Source of the DNA: Lepidostoma basale | Taxonomy: Eukaryota > Arthropoda > Insecta > Trichoptera > Lepidostomatidae | Direction: 5' to 3' | Assembly: GCA_022606425.2 (NCBI GenBank) | Contig: JAHDVF020000992.1 | Span: forward strand, 434,001 to 498,000 | DNA length: 64,000 bases | Shown: piece by piece, positions 27,401 through 34,566 of the stretch | How the letters are laid out: every line of letters starts with the position of its first letter | Position numbering within the stretch: the stretch's first letter is position 1 | The notes under the pieces: generated by a model | Told to the model about the DNA's origin: nothing | Seen by the model: the letters and a program-made list of their open reading frames with translations, nothing else | The model's database searches: none | Program-made: the position numbers and the translations under genes

Positions 27401-30400
27401 ACGCTCTTGAATCTTATCTTTCAGGAAATTCAGCTCGAAATCGATTATCAGTTGTTAGGAATGAGGATATGTGATAATGGAAGGTTTAATATTAATAAAA
27501 CTCTGAAACCCTCGAATACTGCTTCACGAAACAATTTTCATGAAAATTTGTTTAATATTACCTGGTCAACGATACATCAACTGATTGTCATGATTTTTAA
27601 ATTACCCTATACAAATAGGGCTATTTGACCATGTGAAATTCGAATGGGTGCGATAAACTTTAAACAATTTTCATTAATTTTAACATAAATCAAAAGAAAT
27701 ACTTTTTCATTTTGATTTCTGTTATCTCTATAGGCTTACTTTCGATATGCGTGACATATCACATGGAGTACCTAAATAGAAAACAATTCGAATATCTATA
27801 ATCGTAATTTCTATATAGCATTGTTATGTACATGAAAATATTTATTGCAAAATATATTTTATAATTAAGTTGGAATATAATAACGTACATTAAAATATTT
27901 CGGCAATATCTTAACATTGATAATAATAATATATGTAATATTTGTTTTAAATAAAAATATAAAGATACCAATTGTTTTTTTATCTAACACCATTTCCTCA
28001 ACTTATAGTGTATAAATATGATTTTAAGCTTCTGCTTTCTACAAGCTTTTTTTGATAATAGAAATGACATGTTTCGTCTTTGCTAAGGCATTATCAAATG
28101 AAACATGTCATTCTCATAAAATATATTAAATCTTTTAGACAACAGACATTTTCGTTGTAATTAATTATGTTGATATAATCACCCAAAAAAACATTCTTAT
28201 AGGTACTACTTTTTTTTCTGTGGACCTTATGCATTTTTTTTCACAGTAGTTTAACACTTTGTTTCACAAAAATGTATTTGTGAAACTATGTGTTAAACTT
28301 TCTTGGAGATTTTTTAATTTTATTCTCCTTACCGAAATAAAGTGCACGTTTACGGGATAGCAATAAATTTATGTATTATTTATATGAGGGGCGTTCAATA
28401 TATTCTCGGTATGAGTATGAAGGAAAAGACTTAGGTTAATATATAATATATTTTTTTATTTCTCAATATAGTCACCCTTAACATCTATGCAATTTTTACT
28501 TCTAGCAATTAATTTATTTAAACCCTCAAAAAAATATGATTTCGGTTTGTTATCAAAATACTCATTAATCGCCGCTTTTAACGAAGCATCGTCGCAAAAT
28601 CGTTTCCCACGAATGTCTTTCTTTAGATTTTGGAACAGAAAAAATCACTTGGTACCAGGTCTGGGCTATACGGTGGGTGATTGATTTCTGCGAAACTACA
28701 TTCACGAACTGCAGCCTTTGAAACTTGAACCTTGTGCACCGTTGCATTGTCGTGGAGGAGCATATTATTTAATAAATTAATTCCAGGACAAGAATAAGTT
28801 CGGACCGTTTACAAACCAAAAACCATACATGACATGTTTTACATTTCCAGTGGCGACGATACACGCTATGTGTTTAGTCATAGACAAGCATCAAAAATGT
28901 CTTTTTTTAATTTAAAAATTGAATTTACTTGCGTGAAACCCCTCTTTCAGTGTTTGTATAGCAAGTGTCCTTTCCTACTTATTTTCTAGACAGCGCTGTT
29001 GTAGGTACTCTCAGTAATAATAACTAAAATTAAACGTGAAAACCATGTAACCTTCGACGTTCTACTTTACACGGTTTTTAGGAACCTACCTTCCTTTTAT
29101 ATATCAACTTTATGTCTCGGTTTACACGGATTTTAATTTCTGGAACCTAACATATCTTCCACTTTTGAATGCTTTCTATATGCCTCAATTTACAATGAAT
29201 TTCCTGAAACGTATCGATAGCGTAAACTTTGGGATGAATGTATTTAAGCATGTATTTTAGTATGATATTCTTACCTCTGTTTCAGCTCTGATAATGTGGT
29301 ATTCCACGAAGTTACGCAATGCTTTATCTCCTGGCCTGACAGCTCTAACTGTGTAAAGATCCACTACTCGGTGGGAGTGCACTATGATAACGAAACTGGA
29401 ACTTATGAGATGTCCGTGGAGCATATGGACGACATGTGGAATATGTATGGTCAATCAATCAACTGGACGAGAATAGGGATGCATGTAACTAATTTATTAT
29501 AATCAATTTATTTTAATCTCATTTCTACTGCAGTTATTCTACATTCATCCTTCTCTTGCCAGTTCCATGCTTCGCTTCCATACATATGGGTCGATAAAAG
29601 AACACCATGTGCACCACCATTTTAGCTTTTTTGGATATGCTTTTTTTGCGATGACAACTTTTAGTGCACCATTTACTTTGTTGCCTGCCCCAACACTTCT
29701 TTCAATATCCCTCTCCACTCGCCCAACCTTAGATTTATTCACATTCGTCATCAGATCATTTCGAATGCATCCTCATACATACTAGTCACCAGGACATGTA
29801 ATTCACGCTCGTTGTCTGCAAGTAGAACAGCGTCATCCGCATACAATAGACAGCTTACTAACACTGCGCTCATTTTGGCACCTACATCCAACCCTTTCAG
29901 CTCTGTCATGTTCTGTCCATAATTAAATAACCACTAATAAACATGACTTAATTTCCGTGATCAGTTTTGTACTTATTCCAAATTCAGACAATATTCAACA
30001 ACTTAACTCCATTCACGCTTTATTTCTAGAAAAAAATATATTACATTTATTTTAGTTTCGCTCACTCCACTTATACAGAAAATTTCTTGTTTTAAAGGGA
30101 GGCATATTTAATAATCATATTTAATATATTTAATATCAGAAATATAACAAAATCGTCACTTAATAACTGTCACGAACAGGTCTTCACAAGATTTTCGTAT
30201 TTTTTTATTAATTGTTTATATTTTTTAAATTAATTCTGGTTTCTGTGTTACGCAAACATATCCCATTCTATTAAATATCTCTCTAAATAATAATTTAATA
30301 AAACGATGTTTTTTTTAACTACATCAATTTTTGTCTTTATTTCGACAGCGGCCGCTTTCGCCAGGCTCGCTGGCATCGACAGACTGGTCAGATATAAAGA

Positions 30401-33381
30401 CAAGAGTAGAAGGAGTTTAAAAAAATCGTTGAAATAAATACAAAGTGAAAGTAAAATAATAAAAAATGAACGTAAAATTGTTGCAAAATTTCTTTATTAT
30501 TATATATTTAGTGTACTTCCACTTGTGTCTTGTATATACAATTAATTAAAAATACGGAAAACACAAGCGGAAGCACACCAAATATGTAAAAATAAAGAAA
30601 TTTTGTATCAATGTTTTTTTTTTTTTTAATTTTTTAAAATGAACCAAGAAATTTCAATCAAAAATATATTAAAGTGAAAGTAGTTCAAATACATCGTTTT
30701 ATTTCATTATTATTAATGAACTTCCCTCAAGAGATTTCAGTAAAATCATTTGGTTATCTTTAAAATACCTCTCTATATATTCATTTGTAATATATTTTTA
30801 AGGATTAATTGTATCTTAATAGAGACGAAGACGTGGTGGTCGTAAGAAGGGCGGAATGTGGAATGTTGTTAACATAAATTGATCGCTTAACCCAACCAAT
30901 GACAGTTCATAAGTCCTGTAAACGCCTCGACTACCATATTCTGTTTCCAAAAAACAATTTACATCTTCGTCTCTATTGAGATACAATTAATCCTTAAAAA
31001 TGATTAACCTGCAATGGGTAAAAATCCAGTATTTGTCTACAAGTATTTGTATACATTAAAAAAAAACAAATGGTTGGGTTAAGCGATCACTTTATGTTAA
31101 CAACATTCCCCATTCCGTCCTTCTTACGACACCACGTCTGACAAATTTTTGGAACTTGTATATATGCTACTATTTTTTTAATAACTTCACTATTTGTAGG
31201 TCAATCTACACTAGCGCCATCTATTAAATTGTATTATTTTTCAGATTTACAAACCTCCCAATAATAAAAGTGCGTTTTGGCTGTGGTTTGGCATATCTTT
31301 AGGAGTCGTGATCGTTTTCCTTGCAGTTTTGTTTGCATTCTGGAAATGCACATGTTTCAGCGAATATAAACAGTGAGTAGTAACCATATTTAAACACTCC
31401 TAATCTTAACAAATCATTAATTATTTAAATATATCCTATTTTAAAACAAAACTTTAACTATAGTGCATTATCACCGGAAATTATGCAAATAAATAGAACA
31501 AACTTTTTACTGCAAATGAAGTATGCAGCACAATGGGTTTCAATACAGTTGTTGTAAGTAAATATTTCGATTATGTTCACCAGGTCACCTTCAATGAGAG
31601 AGAGTCTCGTTTCGCAGAGAAAAAGTGACATGTCACTCTTTCCGACCCCTCATCAGACTGTTCCTCCGCTGTACGGAATGGACACGTATGACGACAAATT
31701 ATGGTCACCAGAAGACGAAGATGTTCCTCCGAGGTATTCAGGAGACGAAGAAAACTGTAAGACCTTTTTTGCTTAATGCGCGCCGTTATTTGTTTTACCT
31801 CCAATTTATTAGAATAGAATAGGCATGACCAAAGGATCCTTGAGATGGTTTGGACATATGGAACGAATGGATGAGAGAATAAAGGCAGAAACATACTATT
31901 AACACGCGACGTGGCGTGTTTACTCCCACCATCGGCAACACGTCGATGTAGCTCGTCTGGATCGGGTGGCGTGTGCGCGCATGGCGTCGCGCGTCTGTCC
32001 ATAGAAAACAATACAATTTGATTCGACTCAACACGCATCACGTGGCATCGGATGGCGTGGCGTGTTAATAGTATGTTTCTGCTATAATGGTTAAAAAGTT
32101 GTACACAAGCAGCGTGAGTGGAAAAAGAAGCCGAGGACGACCGAGGAAAACACGGCATGACCAAATTAATCAATTACTAAAAGGCGGCCACATTCGAAGT
32201 CGGAATAATCGACGTGCGTGCATGGTACGATGTATGAATGTAGAGGAATCCCGAGAGGTATGCCAGGACAGAGCATTGTGGCGATCCATCCTCTCTGCCT
32301 ACCCCTTCGGGGAAATGGCGTGATGGTTAGTTAGTTAGTTAGAATATTTGTATACCTATATACTCGTACATTCAACTTTATTATATTACTTTATTTTAAA
32401 TGTGGAAAACAACGGGAAGCTAACACATGATAAGATCCAAGTGGAATCCCAAGAACCAGCAAAGATTATTAGACTTGCTGCAAGCCAATTCCTGGAATTA
32501 TTTTATTTTTAAATACATTAGGTACATTAACTTTTACTATTTTAACAGCAGTTCACAATGGAATTTTAGTTCTGACCCTTATGTATGGAAAGTGTAGCTT
32601 AGTGTTGGCAGAAAAATGTTGTTAAAATGAAAGTAGGATTGAATCCCGTAGAAATGAGGTCACTAAGATGAATGTGAGGAAAAAATAGAATATCTAATGA
32701 TGAGGTTAGAAAGGAATGTAAAGCGAATGAATGTGTGAAAAATTAAATTAAGAAAGGGTCTCTAAGATGGTTTGGACATATGGAACGAATGGATTAGGGA
32801 AGAATGGTTAAAAAGATATTGGTATACAAGTAGTGTGAATGGGAAAAGAAGTCGAGGAAGGCCTAGGAAGACATGGCATGACTAAATTAATCAATCACTG
32901 AAAGGCAGCCAAGTTCGAAGTTGAATCGAACAATCAACGAGCGTGCATGTCACGATATGTGAATGTAGAAGAGGCGCGAGAGTTATCTCAGGATAGAACA
33001 ATGTGGCGATCCGCCCTCTCTGCCTACCCCTCCAGAGAAACGGCGTGATTGTTAGTGAGTGACATATGTCAACTCTGATTAATATAATTTAATATTTTTA
33101 TAGTTCCTGGAATACCAAACTTCGGGTTTGAAGCAGAATCAAATAACTTGTATTCGGATGTTATTTTCAACGAAATGAGAATATCAAATGAACAAGAAGC
33201 ACTTAGGTAAGAGTATACATTGTCTTAAAAACATTATAATAATATGAAATTGAAATGGTGGAACTTCTCTTCCACACAATGTTCTAAATACTTTTCGGTA
33301 TGTATTCAGCTAATAAAATATTGTGATTATTTTTTCAGGATTCCAGATAATGGAGATAGAGGTGGCGAATCAATTTCATAG
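9435..33381 (+). CDS. Type I membrane protein, CUB-like ectodomain, two PPxY motifs
   Basis: Assembled from nine exons with agreeing phases: 9435-9501, 13623-14282, 15445-15606, 17519-17723, 29286-29484, 31245-31372, 31584-31756, 33104-33206, 33339-33381 (579 aa). Exon 1 is a signal peptide ([20 protein letters not shown]). Exon 2 holds an acidic stalk with [12 protein letters not shown] and [12 protein letters not shown] runs, several N-glycosylation sites, then a CUB-like stretch ([17 protein letters not shown]) continued in exon 3 ([18 protein letters not shown]), apparently without the usual CUB cysteines. Exons 4-5 give a Thr/Pro linker and a Cys-containing membrane-proximal domain. Exon 6 is the transmembrane segment ([20 protein letters not shown]). 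Exons 7-9 encode a tail with PPLY and PPRY, which match WW-domain ligands. I do not recognise the family by name. Intron 4 contains a separate gene at 19286. Confidence 0.8.
10261..10895 (+). mobile_element. Pogo/Tigger-like element, internally deleted
   Basis: The left end AAAACCTCTATTTAACGAAC...GGATATAACGGAC and the right end GTCCGTTATATCGAGGTTT form the inverted termini typical of pogo/Tigger elements. The interior keeps a decayed plus-strand transposase C-terminus ([13 protein letters not shown] near 10437 and QTNLNSFLK near 10632). It lies in intron 1 of the membrane-protein gene. Confidence 0.7.
10965..11135. repeat. Inverted-repeat MITE (ACATGTCCACAAAAATAAAT family)
   Basis: The left arm ATTTATTTTTGTGTACATGT and right arm ACATGTCCACAAAAATAAAT are mirrored around GGAGAACGAT / ATCGTTCTCC. 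A similar smaller element is at 49235-49350. It lies in intron 1 of the membrane-protein gene. Confidence 0.65.
11187..11925 (-). pseudogene. Transposon relic joining an HTH-psq head to a PHD-finger tail
   Basis: On the minus strand, about 11823-11640 reads as a pipsqueak-type DNA-binding segment ([39 protein letters not shown]). Immediately downstream, 11618-11427 reads as a PHD-like zinc finger ([30 protein letters not shown]). Many insect pogo-like transposases have HTH-psq, a DDE domain and a C-terminal PHD finger. Here the DDE middle is missing. Degenerate inverted ends are visible: GAGATGTAGGTAATGGGAGTC near 11193 and GACTCCGATTGCCTACATC near 11895. The remains lie in intron 1 of the membrane-protein gene, antisense to it. 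Confidence 0.65.
12390..12570. repeat. Unassigned GC-rich island in an AT-rich intron
   Basis: About 180 bp rich in G and C (GGGCGAGAGCGTAAGGGCGG, GGGGGCGCTATTCTGCTGCC) stands inside AT-rich intron DNA. There is no long frame, no clear tRNA box and no inverted termini that I can define. It may be a SINE or MITE body of unknown family. Confidence 0.3.
12740..12965 (-). mobile_element. RTE-like LINE 3' fragment
   Basis: The minus-strand frame contains [20 protein letters not shown] and [18 protein letters not shown]. This matches the C-terminal pattern of RTE-like non-LTR retrotransposons (RLRWAGHV..., then GRR/GRP...RW). It is 5'-truncated. Confidence 0.65.
13003..13532. mobile_element. MITE of the GACATCATCAGGTG family
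   Basis: The arms AAAACTTTGTTTTTTGTATC...CGACAGCTGTTTCATCAACC (13067-13130) and GATGAAACAGCTGTCG...GATAAAAAAAAACAAAGTTTT (13467-13525) are inverted copies. The core GTTGACATCATCAGGTGTTA is at 13127-13146. An outer block matching the 7245 repeat precedes it at 13003-13060. It ends about 90 bp before exon 2 of the membrane-protein gene. Confidence 0.7.
14290..14480. repeat. Dispersed repeat shared with 41150-41290
   Basis: GCAAAGGTGCTAAGTGATTT, an A-rich stretch and GTTTGAACTACATTATATTAT occur in the same order at 41150-41270. No termini or coding sequence are evident. It lies in intron 2 of the membrane-protein gene. Confidence 0.4.
14741..14868 (-). mobile_element. tRNA-derived SINE (truncated copy)
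   Basis: On the minus strand it reads GACCTTTGTGACCGAGTGGT (A-box side), then CCTGGTTCGATTCCCAG (B-box), then TGACAGTGTGATTGTCACAC and a GTCTGGTGTAGAATTCACGTG body. Other copies are at 16745-16972, 24000-24135, 25966-26175 and 37890-38065. The 3' half of the body is missing here. Confidence 0.85.
14986..15377. mobile_element. TIR MITE, ATATCGTCACCTGAGAGTAA family
   Basis: ATATCGTCACCTGAGAGTAAG at about 14986 is matched by its inverse CTTACTCTCAGGTGACGATAT ending near 15376. The 390-bp interior is AT-rich without a gene. It lies in intron 2 of the membrane-protein gene, ending about 68 bp before exon 3. Confidence 0.75.
15715..16490 (+). mobile_element. LINE 3' fragment (GSEAWNWQ family), split by a later insertion
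   Basis: The plus strand reads [18 protein letters not shown], then a frame-shifted [21 protein letters not shown] and [14 protein letters not shown]. It resumes at 16401 with [22 protein letters not shown] sequence to a TTTGTTGTTG tail. This is the C-terminal end of an RTE-like LINE family with many relics here: 17030, 20655, 24255, 29515, 31818, 32548, 42957, 46708, 50347, 52695, 59822. Confidence 0.8.
16170..16400 (-). mobile_element. Same-family LINE 3' end inserted in opposite orientation
   Basis: A minus-strand 3' end (GTAGGCAGAAAGAATGGACT, then CGTCGATTGCTATGACTCC) interrupts the plus-strand relic. The 17-bp sequence GTATGTCAGGATAGAGT is present exactly at 16153-16169 and 16401-16417, flanking the insert. 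This is a target-site duplication of the length made by target-primed reverse transcription. Confidence 0.85.
16745..16972 (-). mobile_element. tRNA-derived SINE (near full length)
   Basis: On the minus strand it reads GACGGCCTTCGTGGCAGAGT, a decayed B-box (AAGGTTAAATTCCCG), CACACTGTCTTTGGTCTGGT, GAATTCACGTGACATAA, then GGGTTCAAATGACCAATTGT near the 3' end. It is one of five copies and the one showing both head and tail in this orientation. Confidence 0.85.
17030..17090 (-). mobile_element. LINE 3' tip (CTAA-tail family)
   Basis: CTAACTAACCATCACGCCG followed by CTCCCCGAAGGGGTCGGCAG is the extreme 3' end of the [14 protein letters not shown] LINE in minus orientation. Only about 60 bp were inserted or remain. 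From 17095 to 17510 I see only AT-rich intron. Confidence 0.75.
17951..18330 (-). mobile_element. RTE-like LINE 3' end with 5' inversion
   Basis: The minus strand (18187-17951) reads [40 protein letters not shown] and ends in a (GAA)n tail (CTTCTTCTTCTTC on plus). The adjoining plus-strand segment 18188-18330 reads [19 protein letters not shown] and [20 protein letters not shown], which is the part that should lie just upstream in the same protein. The arrangement is a 5' inversion. A MITE terminus (17890-17945) abuts it. Confidence 0.8.
18700..19285 (+). promoter_or_regulatory. Upstream region of the nested DUF1295 gene
   Basis: CpG-containing, less AT-rich DNA (for example CGGCGGGTGGAATATCGATC near 18940) directly precedes the nested gene and differs from the surrounding intron. 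A five-codon upstream frame (ATGAATCGATGTTAA, 19278-19292) overlaps the first in-frame ATG at 19286. These are plausible promoter/leader features. No TATA box is obvious. Confidence 0.45.
19286..20266 (+). CDS. DUF1295 / steroid-reductase-like multipass membrane protein
   Basis: An intronless 326-residue frame, GC-rich against an AT-rich setting. Several hydrophobic segments ([94 protein letters not shown]) are consistent with a multipass protein. The C-terminal half carries the family hallmark [18 protein letters not shown], seen in DUF1295 proteins, steroid 5-alpha reductases and isoprenylcysteine methyltransferases, where it binds a nicotinamide or methyl-donor cofactor. Substrate is unknown. 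Start could be 19286 or the ATG at 19313. The gene sits in intron 4 of the membrane-protein gene, same strand. Its lack of introns could mean retroposition. Confidence 0.9.
   Translation: MLNVTEISRMIPLLDKNNLAISAMVTCVMQVIFFIIAAAFQCDKLTDFTGGANFVIIALMTFFLGQVGNHAKSYDSRQLMVTVFVCLWGARLSGYLLYRIVQIGRDKQFEDRKSNIVRFGVFYTFQAFWVFIVSLPVIIINSPHHSFPKAPKTMTTLDSAGTGIFFIGLLAETYADLQKFSFRQDPANIGKWCNDGLWKLSRHPNYFGEIVLWWGIFIISLNVIQGMEWIAILSPIFTTLIILFLSGIPLLERSSDEKHKDNPDYRFYKASTSPLIPIPPAIYEEVPRTLKFILCCEFPMYDSTNEKTPAPTVTESTSISMVQSQT
20267..20554 (+). other. In-frame coding-like extension beyond the DUF1295 stop
   Basis: After TAG (20264-20266) the same frame continues with GC-rich, protein-like sequence: [19 protein letters not shown], a TGA at 20342-20344, then [20 protein letters not shown] and [20 protein letters not shown] to TAA at 20552-20554. 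A GT at 20249 and an AG at 20358-20359 would remove 111 nt containing both stops and keep phase, giving a 385-residue form. Alternatives are stop-codon readthrough (TAG is followed by CTAG) or a decayed tail. The sequence alone does not decide. Confidence 0.5.
20655..20985 (+). mobile_element. LINE 3' fragment (GSEAWNWQ family), decayed
   Basis: The plus strand keeps [29 protein letters not shown] and [15 protein letters not shown] before a GTTAGTCAGTTAATT tail. Frameshifts and stops break it. It lies in intron 4 of the membrane-protein gene. Confidence 0.75.
21480..21760 (+). pseudogene. Unidentified coding-like relic with one in-frame stop
   Basis: From the ATG at 21519 one frame reads [18 protein letters not shown], a TAA, then [20 protein letters not shown] and [20 protein letters not shown] to a stop near 21757. 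The base composition is higher in G and C than its surroundings and the segment looks protein-derived. I do not recognise it. It could be a processed pseudogene or a piece of a transposon. Confidence 0.35.
21835..22085 (-). mobile_element. RTE-like LINE 3' fragment, decayed
   Basis: The minus strand reads [20 protein letters not shown] and, after disruptions, a V-IAMM-like terminal motif before a (AATAAG)-type tail near 21850. This resembles the K-KYFGHIMR...IQGKRR end of an RTE-type LINE. It is not translatable. Confidence 0.55.
22086..23822. other. AT-rich intron DNA with little structure
   Basis: No gene is visible. A short repeat end near 22770-22800 (GACCGGTTTCGGTAGCTCGC) resembles 49688-49715 and may be an old MITE terminus. 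The rest is AT-rich. Confidence 0.45.
23823..24165. mobile_element. MITE (TTTTCTAGAAGTTTTATTAT family) interrupted by a SINE
   Basis: The left arm ACGAATGAAAACGTCTGTTTTC...GACATTTTTCGCC is mirrored by GGCGAAACATATTATT...AACTTCTAGAAAAC at 23945-23999. The last part of the right arm (AGATGTTTCATTCGTATTA) resumes only at about 24142, after a SINE 3' half. The SINE therefore inserted into the MITE terminus. Confidence 0.8.
24000..24138 (+). mobile_element. tRNA-derived SINE, 5'-truncated, nested in a MITE
   Basis: It begins inside the body (TTGGTCTGGTGTAGAATTCA), runs through CACATGTCACGAGAATCAAT and GGGTTCAAACGACCTGTTGT, and ends with GTATACAT plus an A-run. The tRNA-like head is absent. It lies between two parts of the MITE right arm. 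Confidence 0.8.
24255..24370 (+). mobile_element. LINE 3' tip (GSEAWNWQ family)
   Basis: AGAATCGACGTGTGTGTATGA, a decayed CMNVEE segment and CTGCTCCGGGAAAATGGCGTG match the end of the LINE family at 15715-16490. It is heavily mutated. Confidence 0.55.
24371..25197. other. AT-rich intron DNA, nothing recognised
   Basis: No coding frame, repeat terminus or RNA gene that I can support. Confidence 0.45.
25198..25512. mobile_element. MITE of the GACATCATCAGGTG family
   Basis: The arms TTGCGACAGCTATTTCGCCAA...GACATCATCAGGTGTTAC and GTAACATCTGATGATGTCAAC...CGAAACAACTGTCGCG are inverted around AT-rich DNA. The shared outer block CGGCCAAAACAATGGACTAG ends it at 25510. Another copy is at 13003-13532. 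Confidence 0.75.
25966..26175 (+). mobile_element. tRNA-derived SINE, most intact head
   Basis: GATCTTCGTGGCAGAGTGGC carries the A-box-like part and CCCGGGTTCGATTCCCGG a near-perfect B-box. GTGATTGTCACACTGTCC, GTCTGGTGTAGAATTCACGT and GGGTTCAAATAACC follow. It is not a functional tRNA, because the body continues into SINE sequence and the same sequence is dispersed. Confidence 0.85.
26170..26350. repeat. Dispersed repeat (ACGGGAAACTACCACATTAA type)
   Basis: A (CTT)n run is followed by GGAACGGGAAATTATCACATT, CCCAAGTAGCAACCCAAGAA and TGCAAACCATTCCCTTAG. The same order occurs at 32395-32500 and 34015-34125. No terminal repeats or coding content were identified. The (CTT)n start suggests a LINE tail. 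Confidence 0.5.
26351..28020. other. AT-rich intron DNA
   Basis: No gene is seen. At 26550-26630 a GCGACA motif recurs (GCCACAGAAGCGACATTAAC, GCCATAGAAGCGACAATCC), a short direct repeat of unknown meaning. Confidence 0.4.
28030..28150. repeat. Small MITE of the GACATGTTTCGCC family
   Basis: GAAATGACATGTTTCGTCTT and its mirror GAAACATGTCATTCTCATAA flank a short ATTATCAAATG centre. It is a deleted relative of the element at 8165-8730. Confidence 0.6.
28385..28790 (-). pseudogene. Mariner transposase C-terminal relic
   Basis: The plus strand begins with a mariner-like end (GAGGGGCGTTCAATATATTC). On the minus strand are broken pieces of a mariner transposase C-terminus: [14 protein letters not shown], [20 protein letters not shown] and [12 protein letters not shown]. 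The other terminus and the catalytic core are missing or unreadable. It lies in intron 4 of the membrane-protein gene. From 28790 to 29285 nothing else is recognised. Confidence 0.65.
29515..29935 (-). mobile_element. LINE fragment with reverse-transcriptase YADD box
   Basis: The minus strand reads [37 protein letters not shown] and, after a stop, [20 protein letters not shown] and [13 protein letters not shown]. This links the YADD reverse-transcriptase motif with the GSEAWNWQ tail that is dispersed through the window. It starts about 30 bp after exon 5 of the membrane-protein gene. Confidence 0.75.
30290..30720. mobile_element. Second copy of the 133-617 foldback family, with nested MITE
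   Basis: The left part AATAAAACGATGTTTTTTTT...TTTCGCCAGGCTCGCTGGCATC matches 151-225, and the right part AGTAGTTCAAATACATCGTTTT ends near 30705. At 30485-30605 a separate palindromic element is inserted (AATTTCTTTATTATTATATA with its mirror ATGTAAAAATAAAGAAATTT, and CTTCCACTTGTGT / ACACAAGCGGAAG). Confidence 0.7.
30796..31002. mobile_element. TIR MITE, AATTGTATCTCAATAGAGAC family
   Basis: The terminus TTTTTAAGGATTAATTGTATC...AATAGAGACGAAG is mirrored exactly at 30965-31000. A related element is at 57490-57830. Interior family sequence (GGTTGGGTTAAGCGATCAC, CATTCCCCATTCCGTCC) occurs again, outside the arms, at 31070-31135, so a second partial copy abuts it. Confidence 0.75.
31818..32345 (+). 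mobile_element. LINE 3' fragment (GSEAWNWQ family) split by a CpG-rich MITE
   Basis: The plus strand gives [15 protein letters not shown], is interrupted at about 31880-32086, then continues with [34 protein letters not shown] and a GTTAGTTAGTTAG tail. Joining the two parts conceptually restores the order seen in the 46708 copy. It starts within 60 bp after exon 7 of the membrane-protein gene. Confidence 0.8.
31885..32082. mobile_element. CpG-rich palindromic MITE inside the LINE
   Basis: The terminal inverted repeats GCAGAAACATACTATTAACA and TGTTAATAGTATGTTTCTGC enclose a CpG-rich body (GGGTGGCGTGTGCGCGCATG). A related copy in opposite orientation lies at 61955-62208. Its GC content contrasts strongly with the surrounding DNA. 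Confidence 0.8.
32395..32500. repeat. Dispersed repeat, second copy
   Basis: ACAACGGGAAGCTAACACAT, CCAAGTGGAATCCCAAGAAC and GCTGCAAGCCAATTCCTGG match the repeats at 26170-26350 and 34015-34125. Confidence 0.5.
32548..33062 (+). mobile_element. LINE 3' fragment (GSEAWNWQ family), decayed
   Basis: TTCACAATGGAATTTTAGTTC (VHNGILV), [26 protein letters not shown] and [10 protein letters not shown] are recognisable through several stops and frameshifts. It ends with GTTAGTGAGTG, about 40 bp before exon 8 of the membrane-protein gene. Confidence 0.75.
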
Positions 33382-33841
33382 TAATCACATGTAATTATTC
33401 TAAATTCATAACAATATTAAATCATTTCTCTTGATGGATCATTGTGACGTATGTTCCATATTTTAATAATACATTAATTTGTATTTTTGATTAGGTACTT
33501 GAAATGTATTAAATGTGTTGAAAAAATATGAGTGTTTACATAAAATATTAACATTTTATAACTATTATAAAAATGCTAATGTGATTACCGTTACCCTATT
33601 TATTTGTTTTATATTGTGAACTAACTCCTTTGCCCCCTTTTTAAGTGTTGAGTATTATTAAAATATTGTTGAGTATTTATTTCGATTTGCGTAGTTTATT
33701 GATACAATATTTATAAATTAAACAGAGATTATGATTAGTATTTATATTATGTATTATATATGTATAATTATGCTTGTATAAAAAAGGAAAGTTTTATTAT
33801 TGTTTCCTTACCATTAAGTTTTTAAGAAATGTATTTTCACA

Positions 33842-33847
33842 AATAAA
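33842..33847 (+). terminator. Poly(A) signal of the membrane-protein gene
   Basis: AATAAA about 460 bp after the stop codon at 33381, in an AT-rich 3' UTR without another earlier strong candidate that I can single out. Confidence 0.5.
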
Positions 33848-33899
33848 ATAAAAGAGCAATACGACCAAACCACGTTTTTTAATTTCATTGTTGTTATAC

Positions 33900-34566
33900 G
33901 TGCCAAAAAAATAAACCAGTTAGTTTTACGTCTTATTCCTTCCTCTCAAATGTGTCAAGTTCTTAAAGAAGAACATTTTTCATTTCATTTATGATTAAAT
34001 ACTGGAAATTAACGATGTGGAAAGAAACGGGAAACTACCACATTAAAGACCCAAGTGGCATCCCAAGAACCAGCAACGTTATTATACTTTGCTGCAAACC
34101 AATCATTAGGATTGAAACTTAATACACACACTGGAAATAAAATAAAAACTGTAAAATAAATATGTTTTCGTTCTGAATGAACTTCTACCATAAAATTTCA
34201 AAAAATAAAAATAATTCGTTTTCCATTTTTCATCATTTCATTTTGCATTTTTCAATTTGGCAGCTAAAAGGCGGAAAATGGAACTCATGTAAACTCAAAT
34301 AACTTTTCCAATCTCCTTCTAGCCCGCACTAGGAAGTAGTACCTACTGCTTGTATTCTACTCTCTTCTCTGACAGTAGGTTTTCATTTGACATTTGGATT
34401 TGTCTCTTTTGGGATTAGAGGTTATTATTTATTTATTATAACTTGGTTACCTGTTGATATTTATATTTTACGTTGTTTATTAAAAAATCATTAATATTAC
34501 ATTTATTTTAATTGCAACTGAGAAGACAGTATTTAAGTCTTATTTGCGACGTGGTCAGTTGTGAAA
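33900..34566. other. Intergenic region and zinc-finger gene promoter
   Basis: It contains one copy of the dispersed repeat (34015-34125, GAAACGGGAAACTACCACAT). From about 34300 the sequence is unique-looking and precedes the ATG at 34567, so it should hold that gene's promoter and leader. No core element is certain. Confidence 0.4.

Noticed and set aside
27407..27628. A possible extra exon of the membrane-protein gene after a TTTCAG
   Set aside because: No frame in the needed phase stays open, and exon 4 joins exon 5 directly in phase.
31577..32173. A 198-codon minus-strand frame
   Set aside because: It runs antisense through exon 7, a LINE relic and a MITE, so it is a chance frame.
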